A stretch of DNA of 17,427 nucleotides from Leadbetterella sp031420365 (GCA_031420365.1 JANOMP010000034.1:1-17427); one strand, 5' to 3'; positions 1 through 7,505 are shown, numbered from the stretch's first letter. The notes: a model not told the origin generated them from the sequence alone. Program-made: numbers and translations.

Positions 1-141
1 TTTACAGAATTGACGAATTTATTTTGTTATTTTTCAAGGCAAAAAATCTTTAAATAGTATAGCTATTCAATGATTTTTTAACGAAGAAAAAAGGCAAAAG
101 AAAGAGACAAAATGTAAAGGTTATTTTGTATCAGATCCTTA
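1..141 (-). repeat. 141-bp dispersed repeat, left copy
   Basis: The reverse complement of this segment matches 14751-14891 at 137 of 141 positions without gaps. The four differences (57, 59, 71, 72) cluster in one hairpin. Read on the minus strand it follows the cysteine desulfurase gene, about 100 bp after its stop, just as the other copy follows a reductase gene. It contains a 7-bp stem (ACAAAAT 107-113 with ATTTTGT 123-129) and an AT-rich hairpin near 52-76. I see no coding potential. The left boundary may lie outside the window. It could be a MITE-like or REP-like interspersed element or a 3'-UTR structural element. Confidence 0.9.
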
Positions 142-210
142 TTCGAAAAATGGATTCCTTTTAGTGACCATTTGCCAATTATTGTAAAATTTGGAATTTT
201 AGAATAAACT

Positions 211-241
211 CCTTGAAAAGACAAAAAATCGAAAGTCAAGG
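211..241 (-). terminator. Possible weak 3' hairpin after the cysteine desulfurase gene
   Basis: CCTTGA (211-216) pairs perfectly with TCAAGG (236-241), starting 4 bp after the stop codon of the minus-strand gene. The loop is long, and no good T-run follows on the minus strand, so this is only a weak terminator candidate. Confidence 0.25.
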
Positions 242-245
242 ATTT

Positions 246-1394
246 TTATACTTTTTTCAAGGCTAACAAGTTTTCCAAAGTCAAAACGGTTCTATCGATT
301 TCCTCTTCGGTTGTGAATTTGCTAAACGAAAAACGCACATTGGCTCTTTCAGAGTCAATATTTAAGCAGTTTAAAACATGTGAACCTAAGTTGGTACCAC
401 TTGAGCATGCACTGCCACCAGAGCAGGAAATTCCTTCAATGTCGAGATTAAAAAGCAACATCTCATTGTCGGGATGTGGTGGGAAACTTACATTTAAGAT
501 TGTATATAGGCTGTTTTCTACATCGGCCGAATTGCCATTAAAAGAAATACCTTCGATTTTTTCTTGCAATTGAGATTTTAATCTGTTTTTTAAACCTTTT
601 ATGTGTTTTTGATGGCTTTCTAGATTTTTATTAGCGATTTCTAAAGCTTTTGCAAGACCAATGATGCCATAGATATTTTCGGTGCCTCCTCGCATATTTC
701 GCTCTTGGGAACCGCCATGAATCATCGGTTGTATTTTTGACTGACCATTGATATATAAAAAACCTACCCCTTTGGGCCCATGAAATTTATGAGCTGCACC
801 CACAATAAAATCAATAGGCATTTGCTGTAAATCAAAGGCATAATGTCCCATAGTTTGTACAGTGTCGGAATGGAAAAAGGCTTGATTTGCTCTGCAAATT
901 TCACCTACTTTTTGGATGTTTAACAAATTTCCGATTTCATTGTTTCCATGCATTAATGAAACCAAAGTCTTAGGTTTATCTTTTAAAATATCCGTTAAAC
1001 TATCTATATCAAGATTTCCTTTGGGGTCATTTTCAAGGTAAGTCAGCGTTATTTTTCCAAGTTTTTGTAAATATTCTAAGGTATGTAATACTGCATGGTG
1101 TTCCATTCTGCTCGTAACAGCATGCTGAACACCTAATGATTCCACTGATTGTGATATAGCTGTATTGTCTGCTTCAGTACCTCCTGAAGTGAAGAATATT
1201 TCGCCAGGTGAAGTATTTAAAATACCCGAAACAGTCTTTCTTGACAATTCTAAAGCAGATTTAACTTTTCTCCCATGGGCATGAATAGAGGAAGGATTGC
1301 CGAAATGATCTTTAAAAAAAGGAAGCATGGTGTCAAAAACTTCGGGATCCAAAGGGGTAGTAGCGGCATTATCTAAAAAAATTCTTGACGACAT
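246..1394 (-). CDS. Cysteine desulfurase (NifS/IscS family)
   Basis: This PLP enzyme removes sulfur from cysteine as a protein-bound persulfide for Fe-S cluster assembly, tRNA thiolation or related sulfur transfer in the cytoplasm. The 382-residue protein has the family length. Visible motifs are GGTE near residues 71-74, His99 in MEHHAVLH (stacks on PLP), Asp177 and Gln180 in SDTVQ, the PLP lysine Lys203 in AHKFHGPKG, and the catalytic Cys330 in SGGSACSSG, all intact. The SACSSG context resembles the group I (IscS/NifS) active-site loop. No IscU, SufE or other Fe-S gene is adjacent, so the sulfur acceptor cannot be read from context. The ATG start leaves room for a Bacteroidota-type promoter at 1421-1453. 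Whether it is the housekeeping IscS or a paralogue is unknown. Confidence 0.95.
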   Translation of the reverse strand: MSSRIFLDNAATTPLDPEVFDTMLPFFKDHFGNPSSIHAHGRKVKSALELSRKTVSGILNTSPGEIFFTSGGTEADNTAISQSVESLGVQHAVTSRMEHHAVLHTLEYLQKLGKITLTYLENDPKGNLDIDSLTDILKDKPKTLVSLMHGNNEIGNLLNIQKVGEICRANQAFFHSDTVQTMGHYAFDLQQMPIDFIVGAAHKFHGPKGVGFLYINGQSKIQPMIHGGSQERNMRGGTENIYGIIGLAKALEIANKNLESHQKHIKGLKNRLKSQLQEKIEGISFNGNSADVENSLYTILNVSFPPHPDNEMLLFNLDIEGISCSGGSACSSGTNLGSHVLNCLNIDSERANVRFSFSKFTTEEEIDRTVLTLENLLALKKV

Positions 1395-1420
1395 GAAATA
1401 TTGTTGATTTTAATAAAAAA

Positions 1421-1453
1421 CAAAATTAATTAATTATTCGGAAATCAATCAAG
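1421..1453 (-). promoter_or_regulatory. Candidate promoter of the cysteine desulfurase gene
   Basis: On the minus strand TAATTTTG (1421-1428) fits the Bacteroidota -7 consensus TAnnTTTG. A CTTG (1450-1453) lies 21 nt upstream as a -33-like element. It sits in the short gap after the lrp-like gene, so the desulfurase may have its own promoter as well as read-through. Confidence 0.45.
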
Positions 1454-1457
1454 CTTT

Positions 1458-1910
1458 TCATTCAATCGGAACATTTCTTTTAAAAGCCCTTCCAAAATCA
1501 ATAAGTGATTCGGTTTTTAGCACACCTGAAATATGGTCTATTTTTTCATAAAGCACCTTTCGCATGTGTTCACTATTTTTTGCCACTATTCTAATATACA
1601 AAGTATACTGACCTGTTATATAATAGCATTCTACTACTTCAGGGATGATTTTCAAAGCTTCAATTATACTTTCTGAATTACAATCTTCTTTTAATATTAT
1701 ACCTGTAAAAGCACTCCATTCATAACCCATTTTACGTTCGTCAAGCTCTAAGGCCATTTTTTTAATCAATCCTCCTTCTTTCATCCTATTTATACGCTGA
1801 TGGACCATAGTATTTGAAATATCAAGTTTCTTCGCAATTTCAGAATAAGGCTTTCTTCCATCTTTTTCTAATTCTTTTAGAATTAACTTGTCGAAATTAT
1901 CAATGTCCAT
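1458..1910 (-). CDS. Lrp/AsnC-family transcriptional regulator
   Basis: This 150-residue protein has the family length and layout. An N-terminal winged helix-turn-helix spans about residues 4-52, with recognition-helix text LDISNTMVHQRINRM. A C-terminal RAM/AsnC ligand-binding domain follows from about 65 to 145, containing EVVECYYITGQYTLYIRI and a terminal SLIDFGRAFKRN stretch. Family members sense amino acids and often control neighbouring amino-acid genes. Here the neighbour, transcribed divergently across 160 bp, is ornithine aminotransferase, so ornithine, arginine or proline metabolism is the likely target (inference). The usual G-x-Y-D of the RAM domain reads G-Q-Y-T, so ligand preference may differ. 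An inverted repeat at 1939-1985 overlaps its own -7 element, which suggests autoregulation. Confidence 0.92.
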   Translation of the reverse strand: MDIDNFDKLILKELEKDGRKPYSEIAKKLDISNTMVHQRINRMKEGGLIKKMALELDERKMGYEWSAFTGIILKEDCNSESIIEALKIIPEVVECYYITGQYTLYIRIVAKNSEHMRKVLYEKIDHISGVLKTESLIDFGRAFKRNVPIE

Positions 1911-1933
1911 AGTATATTATTTTTAAAATAAGT

Positions 1934-1941
1934 CAAATCTA
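1934..1941 (-). promoter_or_regulatory. Candidate -7 element of the lrp-like gene
   Basis: On the minus strand the octamer is TAGATTTG, a perfect TAnnTTTG match, 23 bp upstream of the ATG at 1910. No clear -33 TTTG is seen at the expected distance. Its last bases overlap one arm of the inverted repeat at 1939-1985. Confidence 0.5.
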
Positions 1942-1985
1942 TCAAAAAATATCTAAAAAAAAGTAAAAAGAATATAATTTGATAG
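1939..1985. promoter_or_regulatory. Candidate Lrp-type operator: inverted repeat in the divergent intergenic region
   Basis: CTATCAAA (1939-1946) is repeated as its exact reverse complement TTTGATAG (1978-1985). Extending inward to 14 bp, 12 positions match. The arm centres are 39 bp apart, close to four helical turns, which would suit a multimeric Lrp-type regulator wrapping DNA. One arm overlaps the lrp -7 element. Assignment to this regulator is inference from position. Confidence 0.45.
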
Positions 1986-2032
1986 AAAATAAAAATTTAA
2001 TCTTTTAAAAACAGTTTTGTGTGTCATTTTGA

Positions 2033-2040
2033 TATTTTTG
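2033..2040 (+). promoter_or_regulatory. Candidate -7 element of rocD
   Basis: TATTTTTG matches TAnnTTTG and lies 30 bp before the ATG at 2071. The nearest TTTG upstream (2016-2019) is only 13 nt away, shorter than usual. The octamer lies inside a small palindrome, GATAT (2031-2035) with ATATC (2042-2046), which could be a second regulatory site. Confidence 0.35.
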
Positions 2041-2070
2041 TATATCACATTTAATAATTTACCTTAGAAA

Positions 2071-3309
2071 ATGATTGCAGAATTAACCAAAACTGAAGCG
2101 TATATTGAATTAGAGGAAAGATATGGAGCTCACAATTATCATCCTTTGCCAGTAGTTTTAGAAAAAGGTGAAGGTCCAATGGTTTGGGATGTGGAAGGGA
2201 AACAATATTTTGACTTTTTATCTGCCTATTCAGCCGTAAATCAGGGGCATTGCCATCCAAGAATAATTAAAGCATTAACAAAGCAAGCCCAAAAATTAAC
2301 TTTAACATCTAGGGCTTTTCATAGTGCCCCATTAGGCGATTTTGAAAAATACATTACCGAACTTTTCGGCTATGATAAAGTACTTATGATGAATACTGGT
2401 GTGGAAGCGGTAGAAACATCATTGAAATTATGTAGAAAGTGGGGATACCTAAAAAAAGGTATTCCAGAAGGTAAAGCCAAAATACTTTTTGCAAGTCAAA
2501 ATTTTCACGGACGTACTTTAGGTGTTATTTCAGCGTCCGTTGATCCTAGCAGTAGAAAAGGATTTGGGCCGTTTTTGCCAGGATTTGAAGTAATTGATTA
2601 CGACAATATAGAAGAATTAGAAAACGCTTTGGTTGCCGACCCTTTTATTGCTGGCTTTATTGTAGAACCTATTCAAGGCGAAGCGGGAGTGAGGGTTCCA
2701 GCTAAAGGATATTTAAAAGAAGCTGCTAAACTATGTAAAGCCTTTAACGTACTTTTTATTGCAGATGAAATACAAACAGGTATAGCAAGAACAGGCAAAA
2801 TGTTATGTATTGACCATGAAAATATCAAAGCAGATATTGTAATTTTAGGAAAAGCTCTATCAGGGGGCGTTTTCCCAGTGTCAGCAGTGTTAGCAGACGA
2901 TGATATTATGCTTTGTATAAAACCAGGAGAACATGGCTCTACCTTTGGAGGAAACCCTTTAGCTTGTGCAGTAGCTAAAGAAGCTTTACAAGTAGTTATT
3001 GATGAAAACTTAGCAGAAAAAGCTTATACTTTAGGAGAAATTTTTAGAAGTGAGATTAATAATTATATTAAAGAAAGCAAAATAATTACCCTAGTAAGGG
3101 GTAAAGGCTTATTAAATGCCATAGAAATAAATACGAATGAAGATTCAGATTTGGCATGGAATATTTGCCTAGCCCTAAAAGACAATGGACTACTAGCTAA
3201 GCCAACCCATGGCAATAAAATAAGATTTGCACCTCCACTAGTAATTTCTGAGACACAAATGAGAGACGCTATTAAAATTATCACAAACACTATTAAAACT
3301 TTCGAATAA
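2071..3309 (+). CDS. rocD: Ornithine aminotransferase (ornithine--oxo-acid transaminase)
   Basis: This class-III PLP aminotransferase transfers the delta-amino group of ornithine to 2-oxoglutarate, giving glutamate semialdehyde/pyrroline-5-carboxylate and glutamate. It links arginine breakdown to proline and glutamate. The 412-residue protein is full length. The N-terminal YGAHNYHPLPVVL (Tyr23) and SAYSAVNQGHCHP segments are characteristic of ornithine aminotransferases rather than acetylornithine or GABA enzymes. Other motifs are NFHGRTL (Arg148), IQGEAG (Glu204, ornithine specificity), ADEIQTG (Asp232, PLP pyridine nitrogen) and the PLP lysine Lys261 in LGKALSGG. It is divergent from an Lrp/AsnC regulator and appears monocistronic. 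No other arginine or proline gene lies nearby. Confidence 0.96.
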   Translation: MIAELTKTEAYIELEERYGAHNYHPLPVVLEKGEGPMVWDVEGKQYFDFLSAYSAVNQGHCHPRIIKALTKQAQKLTLTSRAFHSAPLGDFEKYITELFGYDKVLMMNTGVEAVETSLKLCRKWGYLKKGIPEGKAKILFASQNFHGRTLGVISASVDPSSRKGFGPFLPGFEVIDYDNIEELENALVADPFIAGFIVEPIQGEAGVRVPAKGYLKEAAKLCKAFNVLFIADEIQTGIARTGKMLCIDHENIKADIVILGKALSGGVFPVSAVLADDDIMLCIKPGEHGSTFGGNPLACAVAKEALQVVIDENLAEKAYTLGEIFRSEINNYIKESKIITLVRGKGLLNAIEINTNEDSDLAWNICLALKDNGLLAKPTHGNKIRFAPPLVISETQMRDAIKIITNTIKTFE

Positions 3310-3324
3310 AATACACTTCATTTA

Positions 3325-3348
3325 ATCCTAGCCACATACTTTTAGGAT
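3325..3348 (+). terminator. Possible weak terminator after rocD
   Basis: ATCCTA (3325-3330) pairs with TAGGAT (3343-3348) around a 12-nt loop, 16 bp after the rocD stop. No strong T-run follows directly, so function is uncertain. Confidence 0.3.
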
Positions 3349-3440
3349 GCGGCATTTTCATGCATATTTTTCTAAAGAATTTGTAGCAAGCTTAAAATTT
3401 CGAAAACTACGAAAAAACAGTTCTACGAAAAGTCGGATTT

Positions 3441-3472
3441 TTTGAATAATTATGCTCTAATTTGTAATTTTA
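3441..3472 (+). promoter_or_regulatory. Candidate promoter of the DUF5690-like membrane protein gene
   Basis: TTTG (3441-3444) is followed after 20 nt by TAATTTTA (3465-3472), one mismatch from TAnnTTTG, 20 bp before the ATG at 3492. Spacing fits the Bacteroidota -33/-7 arrangement. Confidence 0.4.
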
Positions 3473-3491
3473 GACAAAAAATGACTTATGA

Positions 3492-4757
3492 ATGGTAAAG
3501 AAATGGATTGAAAATAGCCCCATTTGGGTGCAAACACTTTTTGCCGCTTTGGCAGCATTTTGTACTTATTTGTGCTTTTATCCCTTCAGAAGGGCATATA
3601 CTGCAGCTACCTTTGATGAACTTTACTTTTGGGGCATTCATTTTAAAATTTTGATAATTACTGCCCAGGTCTTGGGATTTGCTGTTTCCAAAGGAATAGG
3701 CGTAAAAGTGGTTTCGGAAATGAAACCCGAAAACCGTGCAAAAGGTCTTTTGTTGTTTACAGGATTGTCTTTAATTTCTATGTTGCTTTTTGGGGTTACT
3801 CCAGCACCTTATAATTTGATTTTTGTTTTTTTAGGCAGCTTACCTTTGGGACTTTTTTATGGGGTTATTTTGGGATTTTTGGAGGGTCGCAAAAATACTG
3901 ACCTATTAGTTGCAGCACTGACAGCTTCATTTATAGTGGGTTCAGGCTTTGCCAAAAGCATTGGCAAATGGATTTTAGAGAGTTTTGATACTTCTGAATT
4001 CTTTATGCCATTTATAGCCGATTCGCTTATGTATGTTCCTTTAGCTATTTCCGTTTGGTTTTTGGCTCAAGTTCCTTCACCTTCCGAAATTGACAAACTA
4101 GATAGAGTGGAGAGAAAACCAATGTCTAAAGCCGAAAGAAAGGGTTTTATTAAAGAATTTGGAATTGGTATTATACTTTTTATTGCGTCTTATGTATTGT
4201 TGACAGCTTACAGAGAATTTAGAGATAATTTTATGCCTGAAATATTAAAAGAATTGGGCTATGATGGGCAAACAATCCTTTTTACGCAAACTGAAATTCC
4301 TATAGCAATAATGGTTTTACTTTTGATGGCATCCTTGCGTTTAATTCCTAAACATACTACTGCATTTGGGGTTATCCAGTGTTTACTATTAGTAGGTGCT
4401 TGTATTGTTGGAGGGGCAACTATCCTTTATCAAATGGGGATTATCAATCCTATTCTTTGGTTAATATTCGTAGGTTTTGGAGCTTATGTGGCGTATGCCA
4501 TGAGCAATAGCCTTTATTTTGAACGAATGCTAGCAGCCTTTAAATATACGGGTACTGTAGGATTTATGATAACTCTAGCCGATTATTATGCATATTTCGG
4601 CAGTTTAACTGTATTGTTTTACAAAAACTTTTTTCAGTCTAAAACTACCAATGTTGATTTTTTCATATATGCCTCTTATAGTCTATCAGTTACCTATTTT
4701 TTTATGGTGCTAATTTCATTTTTCTATTTTGAAAAGAAACGAAAGGCTTTAATTTGA
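3492..4757 (+). CDS. Polytopic membrane protein, MFS-like (DUF5690-type)
   Basis: The 421-residue protein is mostly hydrophobic segments separated by short charged loops, consistent with about 11-12 transmembrane helices in an MFS-like arrangement. A longer charged cytoplasmic-type loop near residues 195-220 (EIDKLDRVERKPMSKAERK) separates two halves. The N-terminal FYPFRRAYTAATF and the central YREFRDNFMPEIL segments are striking conserved-looking polar stretches inside the membrane region. From memory these resemble the Bacteroidota family catalogued as DUF5690, but I could not search to confirm. Substrate and direction of transport are unknown. The gene stands alone, with a 471-bp stretch after it before the next intact gene, so context gives no functional clue. 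Confidence 0.8.
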   Translation: MVKKWIENSPIWVQTLFAALAAFCTYLCFYPFRRAYTAATFDELYFWGIHFKILIITAQVLGFAVSKGIGVKVVSEMKPENRAKGLLLFTGLSLISMLLFGVTPAPYNLIFVFLGSLPLGLFYGVILGFLEGRKNTDLLVAALTASFIVGSGFAKSIGKWILESFDTSEFFMPFIADSLMYVPLAISVWFLAQVPSPSEIDKLDRVERKPMSKAERKGFIKEFGIGIILFIASYVLLTAYREFRDNFMPEILKELGYDGQTILFTQTEIPIAIMVLLLMASLRLIPKHTTAFGVIQCLLLVGACIVGGATILYQMGIINPILWLIFVGFGAYVAYAMSNSLYFERMLAAFKYTGTVGFMITLADYYAYFGSLTVLFYKNFFQSKTTNVDFFIYASYSLSVTYFFMVLISFFYFEKKRKALI

Positions 4758-4852
4758 CACCAATCGTAAAATTCAAGTATCCATTTATTTCATTAATTCC
4801 AAGACTTTACTAATTTCGTTTCTAGACAAGAATAAGGATTTAATTATTGTGT

Positions 4853-5229
4853 ATGAATACTATGATTAATAAATTTATAGTGAAGCACATATTTATTGCG
4901 CTAATACTCCTCCTATTAAACTCCTCGCAACATTTTTTACATTAAATAATTCTAAAGTAAATCAAAAATGTTTAGTAGAATCACAATATATTATTCAAGA
5001 AAACGTTGAAATGCTGCCTATTGAGGAATTAATAACTAAAGAATTATAAGAATTTGAATAACTACCATTAGGTCAGTTAGAAGTCTTGTTTATTTCATTT
5101 CCTTTAAATGGATCCCATTTAATTCAAAAATCTGATAAAACAAGCAATAATCATTTTTTTTAGGAACATATTCATTACTGCGTTTCAGATTTAGTATTTA
5201 ATATTGAAAATTTTTATATGCTTTTCTAA
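4853..5229 (+). pseudogene. Decayed secreted-protein gene, unknown function
   Basis: The stretch between the membrane protein gene and the phosphatase gene looks like a broken gene. An ATG at 4853 opens a short frame (MNTMINKFIVKHIFIALILL and onward) that reads as a signal peptide or single membrane segment and stops at 4943-4945. In the -1 frame, joined at a T-run near 4932-4939, translation continues past the stop (TLNNSKVNQKCLVES, IIQENVEMLPIEELITKEL, LPLGQLEVLFISFPLNGSHL). It meets in-frame stops at 5047, 5059 and 5161 and ends with TAA at 5227-5229, directly before the next gene's ATG. A frameshift plus few stops in an otherwise open frame suggests a recent pseudogene. Chance openness in AT-rich DNA cannot be excluded. 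I do not recognise the family. Confidence 0.35.
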
Positions 5230-5230
5230 A

Positions 5231-6979
5231 ATGAAAAAATTAATTTTCCTAATACATTGTATGTTTGCAGTGTCAGGAATTTGTAAGTCTCAATCAATCT
5301 CTAGAGGTCCATATTTGCAATTAAGAACGCAAACCAGTATCCAAATTAGATATAGGACGAATTCTGCATATGAATCCCGAGTAAAAATAGGAACTTCACC
5401 AAATTCCTTAACTACTGAATTTTTAAATTCTTCCCTTAAAAATGATCATGTTGTTAATATTACAGGGCTTAGTGCCAATACTAAATATTATTATGCTATT
5501 TTAAATGGAGCACAGGCGCTTCAAGGAAATGAAATAAATTATTTTGTTACTACTCAAAATCCAAATATGACTCAAAAAATACGGATTTGGGCGACGGGGG
5601 ACTGTGTTACCCCGAATATAATTAAGAATAAAGTTAGAAATAGTTTTCTGAACTATGTTGGGACTAACTACATTGATGCATGGTTGCTTTTGGGAGATAA
5701 TTCATATCCTGATGGACTGCAACATCAATATCAAGAGAGCTTCTTCAATGTGTATCAGGGAGACAGGATTATGAAACAAACCAATATTTATCCCGCTCCT
5801 GGAAATCATGACTACGCAGGCAATACCAGAGATTGGAATGACCATAATATTCCTTATTATGAAATATTTGCTAATGCGGGTAATACTCAAATGGGGGGAG
5901 TTGCATCAAATCACAAAGAATATTACTCATATGACATTGGAAATGCCCATTTTATTTCTTTAGATTCGTATGGAAAAGAGACAGCTAATAATTGGGTTAT
6001 ATCTGACACATTGAGTCCTCAAATTGTTTGGTTGAAAGCGGATTTAGCCGCTAACTCTAAAAAGTGGACTATTGTATATTTTCATCACCCACCTTATAGC
6101 ATGGGAACACACAATTCGGATACAGAAAATGATTTAGTATTGATAAGGGAGCGGCTTGTTCCGATACTAGAAAGATACAATGTAGATCTTGTATTAACAG
6201 CCCATTCCCATAATTATGAAAGAAGTAAATTGATGAAAGGCCATTTTGGTTTAGAGGGCACTTTCAATTCTACCTTACATTTGGTAAGTACTTCTAGTGG
6301 ATATTATGACGGAAGTGCTAATTCTTGTCCTTACCATAAAAAATCTAATGGTTCTGTAAAAGGAACAGTGTATGCGGTTTCAGGCTCCTCAGCGGAAGTA
6401 TTATACGAACAATCGTCTTTTCCCCACGAAGCTTTACCTTTTGGAGAACCAGATTATGGTGGAAGTGTATATATAGAAATTGAAAACAATAGGTTAGATT
6501 TTAAAATGATAGGTGAAAATGGAGATATTAGAGATAAGTTTACTATGGTGAAAGATATGAATCAAATGAATACTGTAAATGTTACATCTGGAGATCAGTT
6601 GGCCACCATAAAGAGTCCATATTTAGAACCAAGCCATTGGGTTTCGAGTCCTACAATCGTGCCTTCGATTAATATCCCTAATCCTGTTACGGGCATGAGA
6701 CTTAAAATTTGGGACACAAAAGGTTGTTTTACAGATACTTTAATAATAAATACATTAAATCCGTGCATTTCTAACCAAATTGTTGACTCACCTGTGGAAG
6801 TTTCTTCTATTATTGATCTGAAAACGGCAAACCCTATCAATGCAAGTTCGATTTTATCAACAAACACGAATGTTATTTTTGATTCAAAACAAAAGGTAAT
6901 GCTTTTGCCTGGATTTGAAACAAAAGTTGGAACAGTATTTACGGCCAAAATAGGCGGATGTATTAATAGTTCCCAATGA
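5231..6979 (+). CDS. Secreted purple-acid-phosphatase-like metallophosphoesterase with C-terminal stack domain
   Basis: The ATG at 5231 gives 582 residues starting with a clear signal peptide (MKKLIFLIHCMFAVSGICKS). A TTG nine codons upstream would spoil it. Residues 23-108 form the fibronectin-III-like N-terminal domain of purple acid phosphatases (SRGPYLQLRTQTSIQIRYRT). The calcineurin-like catalytic domain carries GDC (Asp124), GDNSY (Asp156, Tyr159), GNHDY (Asn192, His193), HHPPY (285-289) and AHSHNYERS (His325, His327), so the dinuclear metal site including the purple-type Tyr is intact. It should hydrolyse phosphate monoesters outside the cytoplasm. After a linker, the C-terminus (about 535-577, with MLLPGFETKVGTVFTAKIGGC) matches the end of the convergent CotH-family protein. 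From memory this is the 3-coathanger stack (GCX_COOH) type, probably linked to export or surface placement. A good hairpin terminator follows. Confidence 0.9.
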   Translation: MKKLIFLIHCMFAVSGICKSQSISRGPYLQLRTQTSIQIRYRTNSAYESRVKIGTSPNSLTTEFLNSSLKNDHVVNITGLSANTKYYYAILNGAQALQGNEINYFVTTQNPNMTQKIRIWATGDCVTPNIIKNKVRNSFLNYVGTNYIDAWLLLGDNSYPDGLQHQYQESFFNVYQGDRIMKQTNIYPAPGNHDYAGNTRDWNDHNIPYYEIFANAGNTQMGGVASNHKEYYSYDIGNAHFISLDSYGKETANNWVISDTLSPQIVWLKADLAANSKKWTIVYFHHPPYSMGTHNSDTENDLVLIRERLVPILERYNVDLVLTAHSHNYERSKLMKGHFGLEGTFNSTLHLVSTSSGYYDGSANSCPYHKKSNGSVKGTVYAVSGSSAEVLYEQSSFPHEALPFGEPDYGGSVYIEIENNRLDFKMIGENGDIRDKFTMVKDMNQMNTVNVTSGDQLATIKSPYLEPSHWVSSPTIVPSINIPNPVTGMRLKIWDTKGCFTDTLIINTLNPCISNQIVDSPVEVSSIIDLKTANPINASSILSTNTNVIFDSKQKVMLLPGFETKVGTVFTAKIGGCINSSQ

Positions 6980-7008
6980 TAACTTTTAAAAACTATTTTT
7001 TATAAAAT

Positions 7009-7041
7009 TCAATTTAGGTATAACATTCTTACCTAAATTGA
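7009..7041 (+). terminator. Terminator after the phosphatase gene
   Basis: A perfect 12-bp stem (TCAATTTAGGTA 7009-7020 with TACCTAAATTGA 7030-7041) closes a 9-nt loop 30 bp after the phosphatase stop and is followed by TTTT. A-residues before the stem pair with these T-residues, so it may also work for transcripts arriving from the right. Confidence 0.7.
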
Positions 7042-7157
7042 TTTTACTGAAATAATTTAATACTTAAAATATTTAATTACTGGCATCCGAGAAAAAATAA
7101 AAGAAATATGTTCCTTATATCAGCCATCACTGTTTGAAATGGTATGGCAACCCGGCG

Positions 7158-7217
7158 CTCAAAATTCTTTAACACAAATTTAAACTTTTGTAACCTATTG
7201 ATTTATAGAATTTTGAG
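7158..7217. repeat. Perfect 11-bp inverted repeat next to the GC-rich element
   Basis: CTCAAAATTCT (7158-7168) and AGAATTTTGAG (7207-7217) are exact reverse complements 38 bp apart. An inner 5-bp stem (ACAAA/TTTGT) lies between them. The right arm abuts the GC-rich block that starts at 7218. A further pair, GCCAT (7123-7127) with ATGGC (7144-7148), lies just to the left. This may be the border of a mobile or structured element. Confidence 0.6.
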
Positions 7218-7385
7218 ATGGCGGCAGGCCGATGTGAGTTTGCTGGCGGCCGCTGCCGGGCTGTTTTTTTTGGTGGAACGCCACTCCGATTCGTTTTAGA
7301 CTGGGCCGGCATCCCGGCGGTGCGTCGTACGCAAAAAAAGAAGGGGAACGCCCTTTGCCTCGCGGCAGGCGACGCAGAGTATGTT
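7218..7385. other. GC-rich, hairpin-dense element of unknown nature
   Basis: By hand count 100 of the 160 bases at 7221-7380 are G or C, against roughly a third in the surroundings. The block folds almost entirely. A 10-bp bulged stem (7222-7231 with 7247-7258) is followed by T8 (7264-7271). GTGG-AACG-CCAC lies at 7273-7284, GCCGG/CCGGC at 7305-7318, TGCGT/ACGCA at 7321-7333, AAGGG-GAACG-CCCTT at 7341-7355, and TGCC/GGCA at 7356-7367. TGCGTCG (7321-7327) also pairs perfectly with CGACGCA (7370-7376), which would enclose two of the hairpins. The T8 run and an A7 run (7333-7339) are complementary. The only open frame has atypical composition and no recognisable protein. It may be a dispersed GC-rich repeat, a structured RNA or a foreign remnant. 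Confidence 0.65.
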
Positions 7386-7505
7386 AGGGGGGTCTTTTTA
7401 AGAATCTGAATAAATGTGCCTCATAAGTACTATTATGCAGTATTTTTGGGCGAATTAAGTTTTAGTCGGATGCAAGTAATATTTAATAAGTAAAAATCAT
7501 AATTC

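Noticed and set aside
313..573. Plus-strand open frame over the cysteine desulfurase gene
   Set aside because: It is antisense to a complete, motif-intact enzyme and resembles no protein; the same holds for open frames opposite rocD, the phosphatase, CotH, ftsY, lipoprotein and yebC-like genes.
7070..7110. Resemblance between about 7073-7105 and 11512-11545 (TTTAATT, CTGG, AGAAAAA shared in order)
   Set aside because: Only short matching blocks in AT-rich sequence with no extended alignment; not enough to call a repeat.
7218..7409. Open frame of 63 codons in the GC-rich block
   Set aside because: Its composition follows the hairpin-rich GC block, it has no recognisable domain, and its codons differ from all neighbouring genes; the openness is explained by scarcity of A/T-rich stop codons there.
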